Source of the DNA: Sphingomonas citri
GTDB lineage: Bacteria > Pseudomonadota > Alphaproteobacteria > Sphingomonadales > Sphingomonadaceae
Reading direction: 5' to 3'
Length of the DNA: 64,000 nucleotides
Assembly: GCF_019429485.1 (NCBI RefSeq)
Contig: NZ_JAHXZN010000002.1
Span: 186,001-250,000, forward strand
The notes beneath the pieces were generated by a model that was given only the letters and a program-made list of their open reading frames with translations, did no database searches and had not been told where the DNA came from. Position numbers and translations under genes: made by a program. Below, piece by piece: positions 51,925-60,104 of this stretch (positions within the stretch are counted from its first letter, which is position 1; every line of letters starts with the position of its first letter).

Positions 51925-54828
51925 ATGATGACGGGTAACGGGTTCATCGCGCGCCGCGCGCGGGCGCGACTGGCACTGACGGTGTCCGCGGCGGCGCTGC
52001 TGCTGGCTGGCGCGACCGCGCACGCGCAGACGCGGGAAGGCTCCCCTCCCACGGCTCAGCAGCCGGGCACGGGAAGCGGCGTCACCGCACCGAGCGGCGA
52101 CCAGGGCATCGCCGATCCCGGCAGCGGCAACAGCGATGCCAGCGGCGGTGACGTCGTCGTCACAGGCGTCCGCGCCAGCCTCAGCAGCGCGCAGGGGATC
52201 AAGCGCTACGCCGACCAGATCGTCGACTCGATCGTCGCCGAGGACATCGGCAAGCTGCCCGATCGCAACGTCGCCGAGGCATTGCAGAGGATCACCGGCA
52301 TCCAGATCCAGCGCAGCTACGGTGAGGGCAGCTCGATCGCGATCCGCGGGCTCAGCCAGGTGCGCACCGAGATCAACGGGCGTGACGTGTTCACGGCCAA
52401 CAACGGTCGCACGCTGAGCCTGGAAGACGTGCCCTCCGAGTTGCTCGCCGGGGTCGACGTCTACAAGAATCCCTCGGCCAACCTGATCGAGGGCGGCATC
52501 GGCGGCCTCGTCAACCTGCGCACGCGCAAGCCGTTCGACTTCGACGGCTTCAAGCTCTCCGCGAGCGCGACCGCCAACTATTACGACCTGTACGACGGCA
52601 CAAAGCCGCAGGCGAACCTGCTCGTGTCGGATCGCTGGCAGACCGGCGTCGGCGAGATCGGCGTGCTGCTCGACGTTGCCTATCAGGAGACCGCGTTCCG
52701 CCAGGACCAGATCTCCAGCCAGCCCTTCTACCTGCTCAACGACCAGCTGAACGCGAGCGGCCAGCCGGTCAACGCGACCGACTATGCCACCGCCCAGGGC
52801 CTAGGCCGGCTCGGCCAGCCGACGTACCTCTCGCACGGCGTCGGCATCGGCCAATATCTCGGCGATCGCCGCCGCCTCGGCATCGACGCCGCGGTGCAGT
52901 GGCGGCCGACCGACACGATCGACGTCACCGCCGAATATGTTCGCTCGGACTACAAATTCCGTTACGGCGACTACAGCTTCTTCGCCTACACCGGCGACAA
53001 TCCGATCACGCCGGACTTCACCCAGCCGTTCACCTACGACAGCGAGGGCAATTTCCGCAGCGGCACCTTCGTCAACGTGCCGATCAACGCAAACACCAGC
53101 CTCGAACAGCGCCATTCCGTCACCAACGACTATTCGCTCAACGCCAAATGGCGGCCGAGCGACCGGCTGACGATCAACGGCGACTTCCAGTATATCCGCG
53201 GCGTCACCGACGGGCAGCGCTCGATCGTCATCCTCGCGTCCACCGCCGAGCGGCTGACCACCTCGGTCGGCAGCGGCGTGCCGTCGATGATCATCTCGCC
53301 TGACAGTGATCCTGGCAACGGCAACGGGCTGGTCAGCGATCCGGCCAATTACGCCTCGGGAGCGGGCTACCTCGATCATATCGAGCATTCGGTCGGCACC
53401 GAATATGCCGGCCGCCTGGACGCCGAGTACAAGATCGACGGCGGCTTCCTGAAGTCACTCGCGGGGGGGCTGCGCTACACCGACCGCTCGGCGGTGACCG
53501 ACAGCTCGACTTATCAATATTACGGCCTCACCCGCGCGCTCTCGCCCGATCTCTATGAGCAGCGGCTGTTCCGCGGCGACCTCTATCGCGGCTTCCAGGA
53601 CGTGCCCACCAGCGCGGTGTTCTTCAACCGCGATACCGTGCTCGACTATGGCGCGACGCGGCAGGCGCTGGCCCCGTTCGTCGATCCGTCGCAGCAGGCG
53701 GCGCTGCTCGCCGGCGTCGGCTACGCGCCGTCCGACCGCAACACGCAGGGCGAGAAGACCTATACCGCGTACGGCGTGGCGCGCTTCGGCAGCGGCGGCG
53801 CGGTGCCGATCGACGGCAATATCGGCGTGCGGCTGATCAAGACCAAGGTGAGCACCGCGGGCTTCGTCGGCTCGTCGCCGCGGGTGCAGACCGGCACCGA
53901 CGCGATCACCGGCGCGCCGATCTACGGCAACGGCCCAATCACCTTCAATCCGGTGAACGTCGACTCGGACTACACCAAGGCGCTGCCGAGCCTGAACCTG
54001 GCGTTTCACTTCACCGACAAGCTGCAGCTGCGCCTCGCCGCGTCCAAGGCGCTGACCCGGCCGGGCTTCGACCAGCTCAATCCGAACATCACGATCTTCG
54101 AGAACAATCCCACCAACGGCCAGCGCACCGCTACCTCGGGCAACGCCGACCTTCGCCCGCTCACCGCGGACCAGCTCGACGCCAGCCTGGAATATTACTT
54201 CTCGCGCACCGGATCGATCTACGCGGCGGGCTTCTACAAGAAGGTCGACGGCTTCATCGCGACCATCACCGCACCGGAGACCTATTCGTTCAACGGGGTC
54301 GACTACGTCTATCAGGTCACCCGTCCGGTCAACGGTGACGACGGCAAGATCAAGGGCTTCGAAGTCGGCGGCAACACCTTCCTCGATTTCCTGCCGGGCT
54401 GGCTGTCGGGCTTCGGCGCGCAGGCGAACTTCACCTATGTCGACAGCAAGGCACCCTCGCCCGACGCGCAGGACACCAGCGGCGCGCAGCTCACCGTGCC
54501 GCTCGAGCAATTGTCAAAGTACAGCTACAATCTGATCGGCTTCTACGATCGCGGCCCGCTGTCGGCGCGGGTCGCGTATAACTGGCGCTCGAAATATGTT
54601 GTCACCACGCGCGGCAACGGATCGGGCAACCTGCCGATCTTCAACGACGCGCGCGGGCAGCTCGACGCCTCGGTGACCCTCACCGTGACGCCCAACTTCG
54701 GCCTGACCGTCGACGGCACCAACCTGACCAACACCGAGAACCGCACCTATTACGGCGTCGCCAGCCGCCCGCAGTCCTCGGTGCTCAACGACCGTCGCGT
54801 CAGCATCACCGCGCGACTGACCTACTGA
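51925..54828 (+). CDS. TonB-dependent receptor (Xanthomonas/Caulobacter type)
   Basis: The 967-residue outer-membrane receptor has a signal peptide (LALTVSAAALLLAGATAHAQ) then a Gly/Ser-rich linker. Plug-domain phrases are DVVVTGVRASLSSAQGIKRY, DSIVAEDIGKLPDRNVAEAL and IAIRGLSQVRTEINGRD; the barrel ends with NDRRVSITARLTY, which has the terminal aromatic residue. The phrase GKLPDRNVAEALQRITGIQI is diagnostic for the TonB_Xanth_Caul group that imports oligosaccharides. The ATG at 51925 has GGGAGG at a good distance; a second ATG follows directly. By context it should import the fucosylated glycan that the GH29 and GH31 enzymes cut. Confidence 0.95.
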   Translation: MMTGNGFIARRARARLALTVSAAALLLAGATAHAQTREGSPPTAQQPGTGSGVTAPSGDQGIADPGSGNSDASGGDVVVTGVRASLSSAQGIKRYADQIVDSIVAEDIGKLPDRNVAEALQRITGIQIQRSYGEGSSIAIRGLSQVRTEINGRDVFTANNGRTLSLEDVPSELLAGVDVYKNPSANLIEGGIGGLVNLRTRKPFDFDGFKLSASATANYYDLYDGTKPQANLLVSDRWQTGVGEIGVLLDVAYQETAFRQDQISSQPFYLLNDQLNASGQPVNATDYATAQGLGRLGQPTYLSHGVGIGQYLGDRRRLGIDAAVQWRPTDTIDVTAEYVRSDYKFRYGDYSFFAYTGDNPITPDFTQPFTYDSEGNFRSGTFVNVPINANTSLEQRHSVTNDYSLNAKWRPSDRLTINGDFQYIRGVTDGQRSIVILASTAERLTTSVGSGVPSMIISPDSDPGNGNGLVSDPANYASGAGYLDHIEHSVGTEYAGRLDAEYKIDGGFLKSLAGGLRYTDRSAVTDSSTYQYYGLTRALSPDLYEQRLFRGDLYRGFQDVPTSAVFFNRDTVLDYGATRQALAPFVDPSQQAALLAGVGYAPSDRNTQGEKTYTAYGVARFGSGGAVPIDGNIGVRLIKTKVSTAGFVGSSPRVQTGTDAITGAPIYGNGPITFNPVNVDSDYTKALPSLNLAFHFTDKLQLRLAASKALTRPGFDQLNPNITIFENNPTNGQRTATSGNADLRPLTADQLDASLEYYFSRTGSIYAAGFYKKVDGFIATITAPETYSFNGVDYVYQVTRPVNGDDGKIKGFEVGGNTFLDFLPGWLSGFGAQANFTYVDSKAPSPDAQDTSGAQLTVPLEQLSKYSYNLIGFYDRGPLSARVAYNWRSKYVVTTRGNGSGNLPIFNDARGQLDASVTLTVTPNFGLTVDGTNLTNTENRTYYGVASRPQSSVLNDRRVSITARLTY

Positions 54829-54871
54829 CGCGATGAGACGCCCGCGGGACGACCGCGGGCGTCACTCCGAT

Positions 54872-54883
54872 GGTACCGCTACC
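54872..54883. promoter_or_regulatory. Candidate LacI-like operator GGTACCGCTACC
   Basis: GGTA-CCGC-TACC has perfect outer arms and lies 66 bp before the GH31 start codon, in the 121-base gap after the TonB receptor stop. Operators of the GGTA-GCGC-TACC type control sugar genes in related bacteria; the central four bases here break the symmetry. No LacI gene is in the window. Confidence 0.35.
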
Positions 54884-54898
54884 GAAAAGCGCTTGAGC

Positions 54899-54910
54899 GA
54901 TAACGTTCAC
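54899..54910. promoter_or_regulatory. Shared motif (GATAACGTTCAC) upstream of the GH31 gene
   Basis: This is the inverse copy of the 51834-51845 motif, 39 bp before the GH31 start codon. Recurrence of an 11-of-12 match in two control regions of one locus suggests a common regulator, possibly the IclR protein at 57596 or a LacI protein encoded elsewhere. Confidence 0.45.
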
Positions 54911-54949
54911 TTGGGCAGAAGCCGTCATATCAATCGGAGGGGAAAGACG

Positions 54950-57277
54950 ATGAACCGCAGGACGGCGCGCTGGGCGCGGACGCTACCGCTCGGGCTGCTC
55001 GCGCTCGGCGGACAGGCGGTCGCCGAGCCGGTCGCCACGGTCGACCGCAACGGCAGCCTCGTCGCGGTCGAGCCCTATGCGCCCAACATCGTCCGCGTCA
55101 CCATCGCCACCGAGCGTGACCAGGCCGACGGCAAGCCCGGCTATGGCATCAGCGCCGCGGCCGACGCCGCGGGCTGGTCGCACAGCACCACCCAGGCGGG
55201 CGACGTCTTCGCCTCGGGCGCGCTGACCGTCACCGTCAAGGCGCAGCCGTGGCCCGGTGCGCCGAGTCAGATGCAGCGCTATTTCGCCCCCTCGCTGCCG
55301 CCGGTCTCGGTCGCGATCACCACCGCCGACGGGCGCACCATCACCATGGGCGGCTGGTCGATGGCGCCGCACACCGTCTCGGGCGAGAAAACCTTTCTCG
55401 CCGGCGCCAATTTCGAGGCTGATCCGAACGAGCATTTCTACGGGCTCGGTCAGAACCAGGAGGGGATCCTCGACCTGCGCGGGCGCACGATCGACTGCCG
55501 CCACTGGTACGACGCGCCGGCGGGCGAGCAGGTCTGCGTGCCGGTCCTCGTCTCCAGCCGCAACTACGCGATCGTGTGGGACAATCCCTCCGCCACCCGG
55601 GTCTCGCCGGGGATCCACGGTCAGACCCGTTTCGAGAGCGAGGTGGGCGACCGGGTCAGCTTCTTCGTCATCACCGGCAAGTCGAGCGACGAGCTCTACG
55701 CCGGCTATGCCAAATTGACCGGCAAGACCCCGCTCCCGCCCAAGGCCGCGTTCGGGCTGATCCAGTCCAAGGCGCGCTACGAGAGCCAGCAGGAGCTGAT
55801 GGCGGTGGCGGACGGCTATCGCAGCCGCGGCTATCCGCTCGATATGATGGTGCTCGACTGGTTCCACTGGACCCGCATGGGCCAGCTCGACATCGACCGG
55901 AACTTCTTCCCCGATCCCGCGGGGATGAACCGCGAGCTGCACCAGCGCGGGCTCCACTCGATCATCTCGGTCTGGCCGCGCTTCGAGAAGGAGAGCCGCT
56001 ACTTCAACGAGCTGGACGCGAAGGGCTGGTTCCTCAAGGACGCCGACGGCAAGACCGTCGACGGCCTGCCGGTGCGCTCCGACCGCGCCGGCGCGCTGAT
56101 CGATTCGACCAACCCCGCCGCGCGCGGCTGGTTCTGGGGCAAGGTGCGCGACAACATCCTCAGCCAGGGCTTCGACTATCTCTGGCTCGACGAGACCGAG
56201 CCCGATCTCGTGCCCGACGGCTATTTCTACTCGATCGGGTCAGGCGACCGCTACCACAACGTCTTCCCGCTGCTTCACACCGACGGTGCGGCCGAGGGAT
56301 CGCGGCGGGATCGTCCCGACTTCCGCAACATGATCCTGTGCCGCGCGGCCTATCTCGGCACCCAGGCCAACGGCTGCCTGTTCTGGTCGTCGGACATCCA
56401 GTCGACCTGGGAATCGCTGCGCCGCCAGGTGCCGACCGGTCTCAACATGACCGCCTCGGGCATCGCGCTCTGGTCGAGCGACACCGGCGGCTGGCAATAT
56501 CCGGGCAGCAGCAAGCCCGCGCGCGCGCCGCTGCTCAGCCCGGCGGGCGCCACCGCGATGGGCGCGAACTATCCGGATTATCCCGAGCTGTTCGTGCGCT
56601 GGTTCCAGTATAACAGCTTCACCCCGACGCTGCGCATCCACGGCCAGCGCCCGGCGACCGCGATCTGGGACTATGGCGCCGCGGCCGAGCCGATCCTGGC
56701 GAGCTGGTCGAAGCTGCGCTACTCGCTGCTGCCGTACATCTACCCGCTGGCGCGGACCACCTACGAGACCGGCGCACCCTTCATGCGCGCTTTGTGGATG
56801 GATTTCGCCAGCGACCCGCAGGTGGCGACCGTCGGCGACGAATATATGTTCGGCCCCGCCTTCCTGGTGGCGCCCGTGACGGAGCAGGGCGCGACCAGCC
56901 GGCGCGTCTATCTGCCCGCGGGCAGCGACTGGTACGACTGGTGGACCAACCAGAAGCATGCCGGTGGCCAGTGGATCGACGCCGCCGCGCCGATCGAGCG
57001 CATGCCATTGTTCGTCCGCGCAGGCTCGATCGTGCCGATCGGCGCGCCGGTGGCGAACACGTCGGAGAAGCAGGCGCTGGCCGAGATCCGCGTGTTCCCT
57101 GGCCGCGACGCGACCGCCCGCTTGTACGACGACGACGGCACCACGGAGGCCTATCGCAAGAACGGCGGCCGCAGCGCGACGCTGCGCTGGGACGAGGCGG
57201 CGGGCCGGCTCACCGCCGCGGGCGCGCTGCCGACCGGCCAGTCGGCGGCGGGGCTGGTGAAGGTGGTGGGCCGGTAG
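54950..57277 (+). CDS. GH31 glycoside hydrolase, alpha-xylosidase-like, exported
   Basis: The 775-residue enzyme has a signal peptide (RTLPLGLLALGGQAVAEP) and the GH31 layout: an N-terminal beta domain with NEHFYGLGQNQEGILDLRGR (residues 160-179), then the barrel with SKARYESQQELMAVADGYRS, LDMMVLDWFHWTRMG, the nucleophile region FDYLWLDETEPD with Asp414, and LFWSSDIQSTWESL with Asp482 as likely acid/base. The WLDxTEPD form is that of the alpha-xylosidase-like branch rather than ordinary alpha-glucosidases. It would release xylose from xyloglucan-type side chains after fucose removal. The start at 54950 has GGAGGGGAAAG upstream. Confidence 0.92.
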   Translation: MNRRTARWARTLPLGLLALGGQAVAEPVATVDRNGSLVAVEPYAPNIVRVTIATERDQADGKPGYGISAAADAAGWSHSTTQAGDVFASGALTVTVKAQPWPGAPSQMQRYFAPSLPPVSVAITTADGRTITMGGWSMAPHTVSGEKTFLAGANFEADPNEHFYGLGQNQEGILDLRGRTIDCRHWYDAPAGEQVCVPVLVSSRNYAIVWDNPSATRVSPGIHGQTRFESEVGDRVSFFVITGKSSDELYAGYAKLTGKTPLPPKAAFGLIQSKARYESQQELMAVADGYRSRGYPLDMMVLDWFHWTRMGQLDIDRNFFPDPAGMNRELHQRGLHSIISVWPRFEKESRYFNELDAKGWFLKDADGKTVDGLPVRSDRAGALIDSTNPAARGWFWGKVRDNILSQGFDYLWLDETEPDLVPDGYFYSIGSGDRYHNVFPLLHTDGAAEGSRRDRPDFRNMILCRAAYLGTQANGCLFWSSDIQSTWESLRRQVPTGLNMTASGIALWSSDTGGWQYPGSSKPARAPLLSPAGATAMGANYPDYPELFVRWFQYNSFTPTLRIHGQRPATAIWDYGAAAEPILASWSKLRYSLLPYIYPLARTTYETGAPFMRALWMDFASDPQVATVGDEYMFGPAFLVAPVTEQGATSRRVYLPAGSDWYDWWTNQKHAGGQWIDAAAPIERMPLFVRAGSIVPIGAPVANTSEKQALAEIRVFPGRDATARLYDDDGTTEAYRKNGGRSATLRWDEAAGRLTAAGALPTGQSAAGLVKVVGR

Positions 57278-57367
57278 CTCTGCGTGTCGCTGGGACGATG
57301 GCGTTCGTGACCTCCGTCGCTATCCCCACCGCCTCCACCTCCCTCACCGTCGTCACCTCCCTCATCG

Positions 57368-57465
57368 CCGCCATCCCGGACTTGTTCCGGGATCCACCGG
57401 CCCGCCTCCTCTTCGGCCACTGCTCGCGCGCAAGGCTGGATTCCGGAACAAGTCCGGGATGGCGG
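57368..57465. repeat. Intergenic palindromic element, family A (near-perfect arms)
   Basis: The 29-base arms 57368-57396 and 57437-57465 (each contains CCCGGACTTGTTCCGG or its inverse) match at 28 of 29 positions, with a 40-base loop. It fills much of the 318-base gap 57278-57595 between GH31 and IclR and could terminate the GH31 transcript. The remainder of the gap shows no ORF I trust. Confidence 0.7.
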
Positions 57466-57595
57466 TTAGGGGGAGCGAGGTCGTCCGACGGTCGCCCCAG
57501 CTCCCTCCTCGCGACGAAGTCCTTGACCGCGCGCCCCCTCCCCCGCCTACACAGCAGGTAACAGGCGTCGATGCGCGCCACGGGAGGGGACGCCG

Positions 57596-58384
57596 ATGAT
57601 CGAGGACAGCGCGGGCGAGGACGAGCGCCGCTATCGCGCGCCCGCGCTGGAGAAGGGGCTCGACATCCTCGAGCTGCTCGCCGCCGCGCCCAGCCCCCTC
57701 ACCTTCACCGCGATCGTCAACCGGCTCGGCCGCAGCCACGGCGAGCTGTTCCGCATGGTGCAGGTGCTCCAGTTCCGCGGCTACCTCGATCAGGACCCGA
57801 GCGACGACGGCTATTTCCTCACCGACCGGCTGTTCTCGCTCGGCATGAAACAGCCGCGCACGCAGAGCCTGGTCGAGGTCGCGCTGCCGGTGATGCGGCA
57901 GCTGTCGCTCGACATCCAGCAGTCGTGCCACCTCGCGTTGCACACGCTGGGCGAGATGGTGGTGGTGGCGCGGATGGAATCGAGCGAGCAGCTCGGCTTC
58001 TCGGTACGCGTGGGTTATCGCAAGCCGCTGGCGCAGGTCGCCTCGGGCGCGGTGCTCTACGCCTTCCAGCCCGAGGACGTGCGGCGCCGCTGGGAGGCGC
58101 TGCTCGACCCGCCGCTCTCACCCGAGGAGCTCGCCGCCTTCCGCGCGCACGCCGACGCGGTGCGCGAGCGCCGCGTCGAGTTGACCCCCAGCCCGTTCGT
58201 CACCGGCGTTACCGACATCTCCGCGCCGGTGATGCGCGGCGGGGCGGCGGCAGCGGCGCTGACCGTCCCCTTCCTCAAGAAGATCGGCGCCGACCTGCTG
58301 CCGCGCGCCGCCGCCAAGGCGGTACGCGCGGCGGCGGACGCGATCTCGGCGCAGCTCGTCGAGGCGGACAGCCGGCTCTATTGA
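57596..58384 (+). CDS. IclR family transcriptional regulator
   Basis: The 262-residue protein has the IclR helix-turn-helix (ALEKGLDILELLAAAPSPLT, then VNRLGRSHGELFRMVQVLQF; residues 16-65) and the effector domain from about 80 with LSLDIQQSCHLALHTLGEMV, RVGYRKPLAQVASGAVLYAF and PFVTGVTDISAPVMRGG. IclR regulators sense small acids or sugars and control catabolic operons. By position it probably controls the fucose genes. It is flanked by two palindromic repeats, so its transcript may be separate. Confidence 0.93.
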   Translation: MIEDSAGEDERRYRAPALEKGLDILELLAAAPSPLTFTAIVNRLGRSHGELFRMVQVLQFRGYLDQDPSDDGYFLTDRLFSLGMKQPRTQSLVEVALPVMRQLSLDIQQSCHLALHTLGEMVVVARMESSEQLGFSVRVGYRKPLAQVASGAVLYAFQPEDVRRRWEALLDPPLSPEELAAFRAHADAVRERRVELTPSPFVTGVTDISAPVMRGGAAAAALTVPFLKKIGADLLPRAAAKAVRAAADAISAQLVEADSRLY

Positions 58385-58459
58385 GCCGCTCCACCCGCCG
58401 CCAGCCCGCCGCCCCCGGCGCTCGTTGCCGACCGTCCGCCCTCGCGCTTAACCGCCGCT

Positions 58460-58559
58460 GGCGTCATCCCGAGCTTGTCTCAGGATCCACCGTGCCGCAC
58501 TCCCAGCACGTGAGGCGCTCGCGGCTTCGTGGATCGTAAAATGAAGTCAGGATGACGCC
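58460..58559. repeat. Intergenic palindromic element, family A
   Basis: GGCGTCATCCCGAGCTTGTC at the left and AGTCAGGATGACGCC at the right form the outer stem; inner parts (GGATCCAC and GTGGATC) pair again. It occupies the 317-base gap 58385-58701 between IclR and fuconate dehydratase, which also holds GTGAACATTGGT at 58600-58611, a weak relative of the fucose-locus motif. Confidence 0.6.
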
Positions 58560-58701
58560 GGTCACTGTACAGGCGTCATCATCCCCGTTGTGCGCACCGG
58601 TGAACATTGGTAGCACCTGCGAACAGACCACCAGGGGGAGGCGGCATCATTTTGGGCTATCGCAACGCAGCTGTCGGCGCATCCGTGAAGGGGGCGGCGG
58701 C

Positions 58702-59976
58702 ATGACCGTGATCACCGGCCTGCAGGTGCTCGACCTGCGCTTTCCGACCTCCGCCTTGCTCGACGGCTCGGACGCGATGAACCCCGATCCGGACTATTCC
58801 GCGGCCTATTGCATCCTCGAGACCGACACGCCGGGCCTCGAAGGCCACGGCCTGACCTTCACGATCGGGCGCGGCAACGACCTGTGCTGCGCCGCGATCG
58901 AGGCGCTGCGCCCGCTGGTCGTCGGGCTCGACCTCGCCACCGTGCGCGCGGACGGTGCCGCCTTCTGGCGTCGCGTCACCGGGGACAGCCAGCTTCGCTG
59001 GGTCGGTCCCGACAAGGGCGTGATCCACCTTGCCACCGGCGCGGTCGTCAACGCGGTGTGGGACCTGCTCGCCAAGGAAGCGGGCAAGCCACTGTGGCGG
59101 CTGGTCGCAGAGATGACGCCGGCCGAGCTGGTGCGGCAGATCCCCTTCACCTACCTCACCGATTACATCACCGAGGAGGAGGCGCTGGCGCTGCTCACCG
59201 CGCGCGCGGCGGGCAAGGAACAGCGCATCGCCGAACTCGAGCGCTCCGGCTATCCCTGCTACACCACCTCGGCGGGCTGGCTCGGCTATTCGGACGAGAA
59301 GCTCGAGCGGCTGTGCCGCGAGGCGATCGCCGAGGGCTTCCGCCACGTCAAGCTCAAGGTCGGCGTCAGCCTCGACGACGACGTCCGCCGCGTCGGGATC
59401 GCGCGCCGCGCGATCGGCGACGACGCGGTGCTGATGATCGACGCCAATCAGGTGTGGGAGGTCGGCCAGGCGATCGATCACGTCAACGCGCTCGCCTTCG
59501 CGCGGCCCTGGTTCATCGAGGAGCCGACCAGCCCGGACGACGTCGCTGGCCACGCCGCGATCCGCCGCGGCGTCGCCCCGGTCCAGGTCGCGACCGGCGA
59601 GATGTGCCAGAACCGCATCGTGTTCAAGCAGTTCATCGCCGAGGGCGCGATCGACGTGGTGCAGATCGACGCCTGCCGCCTGGGCGGCGTCAACGAGGTG
59701 CTGGCGGTGCTGCTGATGGCGGCCAAGGCCGAGCTGCCGGTCTGCCCACACGCCGGGGGCGTGGGGCTGTGCGAATATGTCCAGCATCTCGCGATGATCG
59801 ACTATCTCTGCTTCGCCGGCACCGCCGAGGGACGCGTGGCGGAATATGTCGATCACCTTCACGAGCACTTCCTGGAGCCCTGTGTCGTCCGCGACGGCGC
59901 CTATCAGGCACCGACCGCGCCGGGCTATTCGATCGAGATGCGGCCCGAGACGCTGGTGGCGTACCGCCACGGCTGA
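58702..59976 (+). CDS. L-fuconate dehydratase (enolase superfamily)
   Basis: The 424-residue enzyme converts L-fuconate to 2-keto-3-deoxy-L-fuconate. It has the mandelate-racemase-type active site: Lys217 and Lys219 in RHVKLKVGVS, Asp247 in LMIDANQVW, Glu273 in WFIEEPTSPDD, Glu300 in VATGEMCQNR and His350 in CPHAGGVGLCEY. These positions differ by only one residue from those I recall for the characterised Xanthomonas L-fuconate dehydratase. The phrase PDKGVIHLATGAVVNAVWDL is also typical of that enzyme. The start ATG at 58702 is preceded by GGGGGCGG. It supplies the dehydration step missing from the operon at 44377-50892. A hairpin follows the stop. Confidence 0.93.
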   Translation: MTVITGLQVLDLRFPTSALLDGSDAMNPDPDYSAAYCILETDTPGLEGHGLTFTIGRGNDLCCAAIEALRPLVVGLDLATVRADGAAFWRRVTGDSQLRWVGPDKGVIHLATGAVVNAVWDLLAKEAGKPLWRLVAEMTPAELVRQIPFTYLTDYITEEEALALLTARAAGKEQRIAELERSGYPCYTTSAGWLGYSDEKLERLCREAIAEGFRHVKLKVGVSLDDDVRRVGIARRAIGDDAVLMIDANQVWEVGQAIDHVNALAFARPWFIEEPTSPDDVAGHAAIRRGVAPVQVATGEMCQNRIVFKQFIAEGAIDVVQIDACRLGGVNEVLAVLLMAAKAELPVCPHAGGVGLCEYVQHLAMIDYLCFAGTAEGRVAEYVDHLHEHFLEPCVVRDGAYQAPTAPGYSIEMRPETLVAYRHG

Positions 59977-59985
59977 GCCGGGAAA

Positions 59986-60009
59986 ATCCTCCCCGCTCGC
60001 GGGGAGGAT
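59986..60009. terminator. Perfect hairpin after the fuconate dehydratase gene
   Basis: ATCCTCCCCG and CGGGGAGGAT form a perfect 10-bp stem around CTCG, starting 9 bp after the stop codon. It is preceded by AAAA on the top strand, so on the bottom strand it would look like a stem followed by a T-run. Termination in both directions is possible. Confidence 0.6.
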
Positions 60010-60104
60010 CGTGCTCCACCTGCCCTGATCCCGCTCAACGCGCTGGCGCTACCCTCCTCGCGCGGCTGTGCTAGGGTGCGCGCCGACGCGAGGCGGAGGA
60101 CGAA

